Assembly (NCBI GenBank): GCA_023489025.1 | Contig: JAMDCN010000003.1 | Location: forward strand, 8,892-15,340 | Source: Deltaproteobacteria bacterium | GTDB lineage: Bacteria > Desulfobacterota_E > Deferrimicrobia > Deferrimicrobiales > Deferrimicrobiaceae | Length of the DNA stretch: 6,449 nt | Reading direction: 5' to 3' | Shown: one piece after another, positions 1-4,654 of the stretch | Layout: each line of letters opens with the position of its first letter | How positions within the stretch are numbered: position 1 is the stretch's first letter | The notes under the pieces: generated by a model | What the model was told of the DNA's origin: nothing | Seen by the model: the letters and a program-made list of their open reading frames with translations, nothing else | Database searches by the model: none | Program-made: the position numbers and the translations under genes

Positions 1-1
1 G

Positions 2-1927
2 GTTGAGGGGAACGTCATCGGGTGCGACATCAATCCAATGGCGGCCTGGATCGTCCGCCAAGAGCTCTCCGCATTGGACGTCGCCCAACTGCGAGCCGTT
101 GGAGCGGAGGTCACGCAGTTTGTGGCGGATGAGGTCGGACGCTACTACACCACGCGCTGTCTCGGGTGTGGATCTACTGCCGAGGCCAAGTACTTCATCT
201 GGGTCAAGTCATTCCCGTGTCCTTCATGCGGGAAGACCGTGGAGCTCTTTCCCGGATACCTGATCGCCGAGAACGAGCGCCATCCCCACCACGTCTTATT
301 CTGTCCGTTGTGCCGCGACCTCTTCGAAGTGAAGAGTCTTCCCGAACGCGGGGAGAAGATCCGGTGCGGCAAGTGCAAGTCCCAGTTTCAGAACGAGGGA
401 GCGGCTCACAAGAACCATTATCGATGTGGCTATTGCCACCACCAGGGGCGTTACCCCCACGACCTTGCCGCGCTAGGGCCGCCGGAACACAGCATGGTCG
501 CCATCGAGTACCACTGTGCCAGGTGCAAGCCTTCCCACAAGGGCCGGTTCTTCAAGGCCCCGGACTCAGAGGATCTCGGAGCCTACGCGAGGGCTGCGGC
601 CGTGTATGACAAGAATGGCTCCTCCGACTACGTACCCGACGATCCCATACCGAAGGGCGACGAGACGACGCGCTTGCACCGCTGGGGCTACCGACAGTTC
701 GCTCAGCTTTTCAACAAGCGCCAGCTCCTGAGCCTCGTCGCCCTCCTCAAGCGGATCGGGAAGGTCGAGGAGACGGCGATCCGGCATGCCCTCGCTACGG
801 TGTTCTCGGACTTCCTCCGGTACCAGAACATGCTGGGCCGCTACGACACATACGCGCTAAAGTGCCAGGACATTTTCTCCGTGCACGGTTTTCCGGTGGG
901 GCTGATCCAATGCGAGAACAACGTCCTTGGGATTCCCCAGGTGGGGACCGGCGGCTTCCGCCACTTCCTTGATAAGTTCCTGGAGGCGAAGGAGTACAAC
1001 CTTCAACCCTTCGAAACGAAGAACGAGGGTGGGTGCAAACGTCGCATCGCGGCGGCTGGTGAGTACATCCGCGCGGAGTTCGTAGACCGCGTCCCTCGTC
1101 CCGGCGCTTCACGCCAAGCCTGGATCATCGCCGGTTCTGCGGGGGATCTCGATCTTCCTCTGTCCTCGGTGGACGCGGTGATCACCGATCCTCCCTACTT
1201 TGACAACGTGCAGTACGCGGAACTCATGGACTTCTGCTACATCTGGCTGCGGAAGTTTCTCAAGAAAGAGGTCCCTTACTTTCGGCCCGCCTCGACGCGC
1301 ACGTCGGAGGAGCTGACGGGGAACAAGACCGCCGGTCGGGATCTGCTCCACTTCGCCGAGGGCCTCTCGAAGGTCTATCAACGCGCCGCGGCCGCGTTGC
1401 GACCGGGTGGGTTGTTCGCCTTCACCTACCACCACAACGACGTGGTGGCGTACCTCCCTGTGATTGTGGCCCTTCTCGACGCGGGGCTGGCAGCGACGGC
1501 GAGCCTGCCTTGCCCAGCGGAGATGTCGGCCTCCCTTCATATCGCGCGGACCGGTTCCTCCGTTGTGGACACCATTCTCATGGCCCGCAAGGAAGCCGAC
1601 GGTCTGAGCCGATCTGAGGTCACGCCGGTGGCTTTGAAGGAAATGCTTGCCCGGCAGGTCGCATGGCTGCGGCGGGGTGGCGTCTATCCTACGGAGGGGG
1701 ATCTGCGGTGCATGGCTTTGGGCCTCGTCTCCGTATGCGCGGTCAGGGATCTGGCCGCGGGGTGGAAGCCGCAGGCGGCCATTGCAGCCCGTCTTCATAC
1801 CGCCAAGGGCTACGTGGATGCCACCTTACAGTCTCTCGGCGGCCTGGACGCCCTTGCCGTAGTCCTCAAAGACGTGCCGGTTCCTGCGAAGGAAGGCCAG
1901 CTCTTTCTTTTCTCCAGCGCAAAGTGA
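2..1927 (+). CDS. Zn-ribbon adenine-specific DNA methyltransferase, 5' partial
   Basis: Likely transfers a methyl group from S-adenosylmethionine to adenine N6 in DNA. The frame is open to the left edge. In-frame residues before the first ATG (position 38) read GNVIGCDINP, matching the G-x-D-x-N-P segment after SAM motif I in large methylases of the COG1743 type, so the true start and motif I lie outside. Counting from the ATG at 38, six CxxC pairs follow (C41/C44, C61/C64, C89/C92, C110/C113, C130/C133, C160/C163), enough for about three zinc ribbons. The catalytic DPPY is at 384-387 (positions 1187-1198); D rather than S favours adenine as target. A later GGLFAFTYHHND stretch fits a core strand of the fold. 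No frameshift is visible. The gene ends 7 bp from the convergent nuclease gene, suggesting restriction-modification. Related DUF1156-type methylases occur in anti-phage clusters; that this one belongs there is inference. Confidence 0.85.
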   Translation, partial: VEGNVIGCDINPMAAWIVRQELSALDVAQLRAVGAEVTQFVADEVGRYYTTRCLGCGSTAEAKYFIWVKSFPCPSCGKTVELFPGYLIAENERHPHHVLFCPLCRDLFEVKSLPERGEKIRCGKCKSQFQNEGAAHKNHYRCGYCHHQGRYPHDLAALGPPEHSMVAIEYHCARCKPSHKGRFFKAPDSEDLGAYARAAAVYDKNGSSDYVPDDPIPKGDETTRLHRWGYRQFAQLFNKRQLLSLVALLKRIGKVEETAIRHALATVFSDFLRYQNMLGRYDTYALKCQDIFSVHGFPVGLIQCENNVLGIPQVGTGGFRHFLDKFLEAKEYNLQPFETKNEGGCKRRIAAAGEYIRAEFVDRVPRPGASRQAWIIAGSAGDLDLPLSSVDAVITDPPYFDNVQYAELMDFCYIWLRKFLKKEVPYFRPASTRTSEELTGNKTAGRDLLHFAEGLSKVYQRAAAALRPGGLFAFTYHHNDVVAYLPVIVALLDAGLAATASLPCPAEMSASLHIARTGSSVVDTILMARKEADGLSRSEVTPVALKEMLARQVAWLRRGGVYPTEGDLRCMALGLVSVCAVRDLAAGWKPQAAIAARLHTAKGYVDATLQSLGGLDALAVVLKDVPVPAKEGQLFLFSSAK

Positions 1928-1934
1928 TCGAACC

Positions 1935-3137
1935 TCACCTCGAGGCCGGGCCAAGGCGGCGGATCGGCTCCGCCTCAACGATGGCAGGGAGCGTCTCCAG
2001 GGTGTACGTGTATCCCTTGGTGTTGCGGATGATGGGAAGGAGCACGTCGTTGAACCGCCGGAAACCCTTGCCGTCCACGACTGCCATCAATGCGATGCCA
2101 CGTCTGTCACAGGTATGCCTCAGCCGCTCGATGCGGCTGGCCTTGTCGCGGGCCGTGCCGCCGTCTTCGGCGAGCTTCGACTCGATCACGACGATGGGCT
2201 TCCTGCGGTGGGGCAGCGCGTAGTCGGGGGCCTGTTCGAACCCGGGAGCGTTATTGTACGTGATCCTGTCGTAGGGAATCCGGTGATTCTTCAGCAGCCT
2301 CTCCAGGGCGTCTTCGAGGATGTCCCCCTTCTGCGAGGAGAGCGCGTCCCGGACGTAGGCGAAGGGCCGACCCGTATAGCGCTCGTAGAGGAGGTCGGCA
2401 AGAGAGACCCCCTGCTTGGCGCACTGGTGCACAGATGCCCAGCCCTTCTCCGTGTCGATCTTGTCCTGGCGGGAACGGAAGCGGTCGGGTTCGAGATCTT
2501 CCGGGAGGACCATGAGCGTTCTCTCCACGATGCCGAACAGGGCCTCGCCGATATTGGCGATGACCTCCTCGCTCGGCCGCCCGGGGATCTGGTCCATTGT
2601 TTCGGCCCGCTCGATCTGCTGGAGCTTCTGCGGCTGGACAGTGGTGTCCGACTTCGTAAGGAGGATGTCCGAAAGCTCGTTCCAGGTGTAACCCGTGATG
2701 AGCCGGAACACCATGAGGCTCCGCGGGAACTGGGCGATAGTCTCCGCGGTCCTGCGAGCGGTGATTCCGGCGAAGCCTCCGGTGAGCTTCGCGGTCGTCT
2801 GGAAAACCTCACGGAAGTCCGCGGGCTCGATGATCCAATCGCTCCAGGGCACGGCGTGGTAGAGCGGGGTGAGCCGTGTCTGGTAGCGCCTTGCGACCTC
2901 GTTCAGGAGGGCGTCGACGCTCGGGGCAATTTCGCGAGTGGCTGTCTTTGTCCAGACGACGAGCCGCTGTAGGAGGGCCGGGGTGACCTCCTCGATGCTC
3001 TGCACGGCCGCCCGTAGGGCATCAAGAGCCTTTTCGGTGTCGATCCTGACGGGAAGCTTGTTCATAGCCGGTCCACGCCTCATGTAGACGAAAAAGAGTT
3101 CTCTGACGCCGCGGTCCAACCTGTGCTTGGCATCCAT
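1935..3137 (-). CDS. PD-(D/E)XK-family nuclease, probable restriction endonuclease
   Basis: Predicted DNA-cleaving enzyme, 400 residues from the outermost ATG. The C-terminal part shows a PD-(D/E)XK core in the right order: helix GDILEDALERLL (271-282) with candidate acidic residue E275, then P304-D305 in APDYALP, then VVIESK with E319 and K321. After the core comes a VVDGKGFRRFNDVLLP segment (353-368). The N-terminal 250 residues are largely helical. A GYTWNELSDILL stretch (149-160) weakly resembles a helix-turn-helix and may help bind DNA. It converges on the methylase with a 7-bp gap, which supports a restriction-modification partnership. The start is uncertain. The ATG at 3137 has AAAGG directly against it; the ATG at 3065 (MNKLPVRID) has GGA six bases upstream and gives 376 residues. 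The extra 24 codons keep GC-rich third positions. I do not recognise the specific restriction family, and specificity cannot be read from the sequence. Confidence 0.75.
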   Translation of the reverse strand: MDAKHRLDRGVRELFFVYMRRGPAMNKLPVRIDTEKALDALRAAVQSIEEVTPALLQRLVVWTKTATREIAPSVDALLNEVARRYQTRLTPLYHAVPWSDWIIEPADFREVFQTTAKLTGGFAGITARRTAETIAQFPRSLMVFRLITGYTWNELSDILLTKSDTTVQPQKLQQIERAETMDQIPGRPSEEVIANIGEALFGIVERTLMVLPEDLEPDRFRSRQDKIDTEKGWASVHQCAKQGVSLADLLYERYTGRPFAYVRDALSSQKGDILEDALERLLKNHRIPYDRITYNNAPGFEQAPDYALPHRRKPIVVIESKLAEDGGTARDKASRIERLRHTCDRRGIALMAVVDGKGFRRFNDVLLPIIRNTKGYTYTLETLPAIVEAEPIRRLGPASR

Positions 3138-3236
3138 CCTTTATTGCACACGCAAGCAGCTTTGAACAGCCCTCTTCCAACTCGGCAGCGTCGGCCGGGA
3201 TGTTGATTCGGTTGAGGGGAACGTCGTTGATAATGG

Positions 3237-3325
3237 CCGTCCGTTTCTGTCTTGCCTGCCGCATGAGACGGCGATAAACTGCCCGCCAAGGTCAGACCTC
3301 CGTTTCTCGGTTGCGCGCTCTTCGC
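3237..3325. repeat. Direct repeat, copy 1
   Basis: Partner of 4255-4340, 1,018 bp away at its left end. The left block (3237-3282) matches 4255-4300 at 40 of 46 positions. The right block (3301-3325) matches 4316-4340 at 22 of 25. Between them lie 18 nt here and 15 nt in copy 2. It sits in the 215-bp gap between the divergently transcribed nuclease gene and the 247-residue gene. An 11-bp interrupted palindrome (AGGTC-A-GACCT, 3289-3299) occurs only in this copy. The nature of the repeat is unknown: a duplicated promoter/leader, a recombination footprint, or a remnant of a duplicated minus-strand coding segment. Confidence 0.85.
3252..3280 (+). promoter_or_regulatory. Possible sigma70-type promoter in repeat copy 1
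   Basis: TTGCCT (3252-3257) and TAAACT (3275-3280) are separated by 17 bp. Each hexamer matches the consensus at four of six positions. Both elements, with the same spacing, recur in repeat copy 2. Transcription would begin near 3287, about 65 bp before the ATG at 3353. This is a pattern match only, and GC-rich genomes often use diverged promoters. Confidence 0.3.
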
Positions 3326-3352
3326 CATCAGCTGATTGGCCCGGACGAACAC

Positions 3353-4096
3353 ATGACTCTCGGCAAACCGCGACGCAACATCTGGGATCTCGTACGCACG
3401 ACCGCAAGGGTCGGTTTCCCGCTGTTGCGGGGCGACACGCCCTCTTCTGTGCTGGAACTCTTCCTCGCCGTCTTCGGGTCGCCGTATGCCAAGAGGTACG
3501 AGGAGTATATTGAGGGTAATCTCAAGGACGTAAATGAACGATTGGGTCGATTGGAGGAAATCCTATCCGATCTCGAAAGCCCGGCGCTGTCGGAGGCGGA
3601 TTCTCGCGTTCTGGCGGTCCTTTGCGAAATCGCGGTGGAGGCCGACCGTGATTTCATCGTGGAGGACCCGGCCGAGTTTACCACGAGTGCCGCGCGGGAG
3701 GGCATCGACGCGAACGCTCTTCTGCGGGCGATAAGGTTTCTGGAGGAGGTCGGCTATGTCAAGGGGCTATACCATGTGAACATGTCCGCCGAGGAGATTC
3801 CCCGGGTGAGGTTGCTCCACGAAGGATTCGACAGGTACCTTAGAGACACCTACGCTGGCTACGGCGATCTCTACAAGATGGTCGTCTGGTTTCTTGTTCT
3901 GGAGCTGAAAGACAAGGAATCGGTCCGCTACAGTGAAGTCATCGCTAACTCGAGTTTCCCGCCCGTGTACGTTATCCACGTCCTGGACGACCTGAGTAAA
4001 AAGGAGTTGGTAAAGACGAAAATCCAGGACTACCCGTGCGACATGTCCCTCGTATACGGCGTGTCCGAGACCCTTCGCCGAGCGATAACGCCTTGA
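3353..4096 (+). CDS. Hypothetical 247-residue helical protein, possible winged-helix fold
   Basis: I do not recognise this protein. The ATG at 3353 is preferred over an in-frame TTG at 3311 that lies inside the direct repeat; GGA at 3343-3345 is a weak ribosome site. No signal peptide or clear membrane helix is seen. Residues 30-50 (SSVLELFLAVFGSPYAKRYEE) form an amphipathic helix leading into a charged, probably coiled-coil stretch to about 73. Residues 117-140 (GIDANALLRAIRFLEEVGYV) and 190-222 (YSEVIANSSFPPVYVIHVLDDL, with the tail KKELVKTK) each look like a winged-helix half, where helices are followed by a basic strand, so DNA or protein binding is possible. It is the only gene between the two direct repeats and points away from the nuclease gene. 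A role as regulator or accessory factor of the methylase/nuclease pair is a guess from position only. Confidence 0.7.
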   Translation: MTLGKPRRNIWDLVRTTARVGFPLLRGDTPSSVLELFLAVFGSPYAKRYEEYIEGNLKDVNERLGRLEEILSDLESPALSEADSRVLAVLCEIAVEADRDFIVEDPAEFTTSAAREGIDANALLRAIRFLEEVGYVKGLYHVNMSAEEIPRVRLLHEGFDRYLRDTYAGYGDLYKMVVWFLVLELKDKESVRYSEVIANSSFPPVYVIHVLDDLSKKELVKTKIQDYPCDMSLVYGVSETLRRAITP

Positions 4097-4254
4097 CGGC
4101 TGCGGGCGGCGTTGCCCGATCGACCGCTCTCGCGCTTGCCTCAGCACTTTGCGATTCCATCGACATCCTTGCGGACCTCGTCGACGACCTTCTGAGGGTC
4201 GATCGTCCTGCTGCCAGCCTCCGACGATGGCTGCGAAACCGTCCTGTCGACAGA

Positions 4255-4340
4255 CCGTCCATTTCTCTCTTGATCGCCGCATGAGACGGAGATAAACTGC
4301 ACGACAGCCAAACTTCGTTTCTCGGTTGCACGCCGTTCGC
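4255..4340. repeat. Direct repeat, copy 2
   Basis: Second copy of the repeat at 3237-3325, in the same orientation. The most conserved parts are the CCGCATGAGACGG/ATAAACTGC core and CGTTTCTCGGTTGC. Relative to copy 1 it has a 3-nt deletion in the middle. It lies after the 247-residue gene and about 315 bp before the peptidase gene. Confidence 0.85.
4270..4298 (+). promoter_or_regulatory. Possible sigma70-type promoter in repeat copy 2
   Basis: TTGATC (4270-4275), a 17-bp spacer and TAAACT (4293-4298), in the same arrangement as in copy 1. The -35-like hexamer keeps TTG but differs at its last three bases. It would direct transcription rightwards, possibly into the 4,350-4,654 stretch and the peptidase gene, although the distance to the peptidase start is about 350 bp. 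Confidence 0.25.
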
Positions 4341-4643
4341 TGTTTCCTTTTGGTCTATGGAGGAAACGCCAGGGACGTCGGATGTGGCCAAACGGACAAT
4401 TGCAATCCCCACACTCACGCTGTTTGTTCTTACCCCACTACCATGCCTGCGAGACGACGCGGGCGGATCTCATCCGCACCTACCATCAGGATTGCGACCG
4501 CTTGGGACCCACTCGGGCGGCAGTCACAAGTCCACCACGCCATGCGCAAAGTGGGGTGGGACATAATCACGGGAAAAGCAGAGTGAAAAAGACAAGAGGT
4601 TCTTTAGGATGCTAACTGTTATCGCAACAAATAGGGTATAGAC

Positions 4644-4650
4644 GGGAGGT
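4644..4650 (+). promoter_or_regulatory. Strong Shine-Dalgarno site of the peptidase gene
   Basis: GGGAGGT lies 4 nt before the ATG at 4655 (GGAGG core with 5-nt spacing). It fixes the start of the peptidase and is far stronger than any ribosome site seen for the genes to the left. Confidence 0.8.
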
Positions 4651-4654
4651 AATT

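Larger units (their letters stand above)
4097..4654. other. 558-bp stretch without a confident gene
   Basis: It holds repeat copy 2 (4255-4340) and the change from GC-rich to AT-rich sequence near 4570-4620. Short plus-strand frames here (starts at 4326 TTG, 4357 and 4382, up to 86 residues) have no recognisable motif, no good ribosome site and mutually overlapping frames, so they are not called. On the minus strand, a 56-codon frame from TTG at 4311 to TGA at 4141 ends in the protein-like segment TIDPQKVVDEVRKDVDG; it lacks an ATG and is only a candidate. No rho-independent terminator with a T-run was seen after the 247-residue gene; GGGC/GCCC (about 4107-4120) is too short to call. Confidence 0.5.

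Noticed and set aside
1109..1798. Minus-strand open frame of 229 codons inside the methylase gene
   Set aside because: Rich in Arg, Gly and His with no domain-like pattern, and antisense to the conserved DPPY region. A shadow of the methylase.
2115..2972. Long plus-strand open frame of 285 codons antisense to the nuclease gene
   Set aside because: It lies wholly inside the nuclease gene on the other strand, has no recognisable motif, and is explained by the low stop-codon rate opposite GC-rich coding sequence. The nuclease strand shows an intact catalytic core.
3311..3352. TTG at 3311 as the start of the 247-residue gene
   Set aside because: It would place the first codons inside the direct repeat. 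The ATG at 3353, just past the repeat, is the simpler start.
3237..4340. The repeats as integron attC sites around a gene cassette
   Set aside because: Neither copy has the paired RYYYAAC/GTTRRRY core sites at its ends, and the arms are not complementary as attC folding requires. The nearest candidates (GATAAAC, GTTGCGC) do not pair. No integrase is in the window.
3237..4340. Two repeats as the start of a CRISPR array
   Set aside because: Only two copies, about 90 bp long and imperfect, separated by a full gene. No short regular spacers.
4326..4615. Plus-strand frames starting at 4326, 4357 and 4382 as genes
   Set aside because: Three overlapping short frames of similar length, no motif, no ribosome site, and composition unlike the neighbouring genes. 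At most remnants.
4637..4642. TATAGA as a -10 box for the peptidase gene
   Set aside because: Transcription would begin within the ribosome site at 4644-4650, and no -35-like hexamer sits 17 bp upstream.
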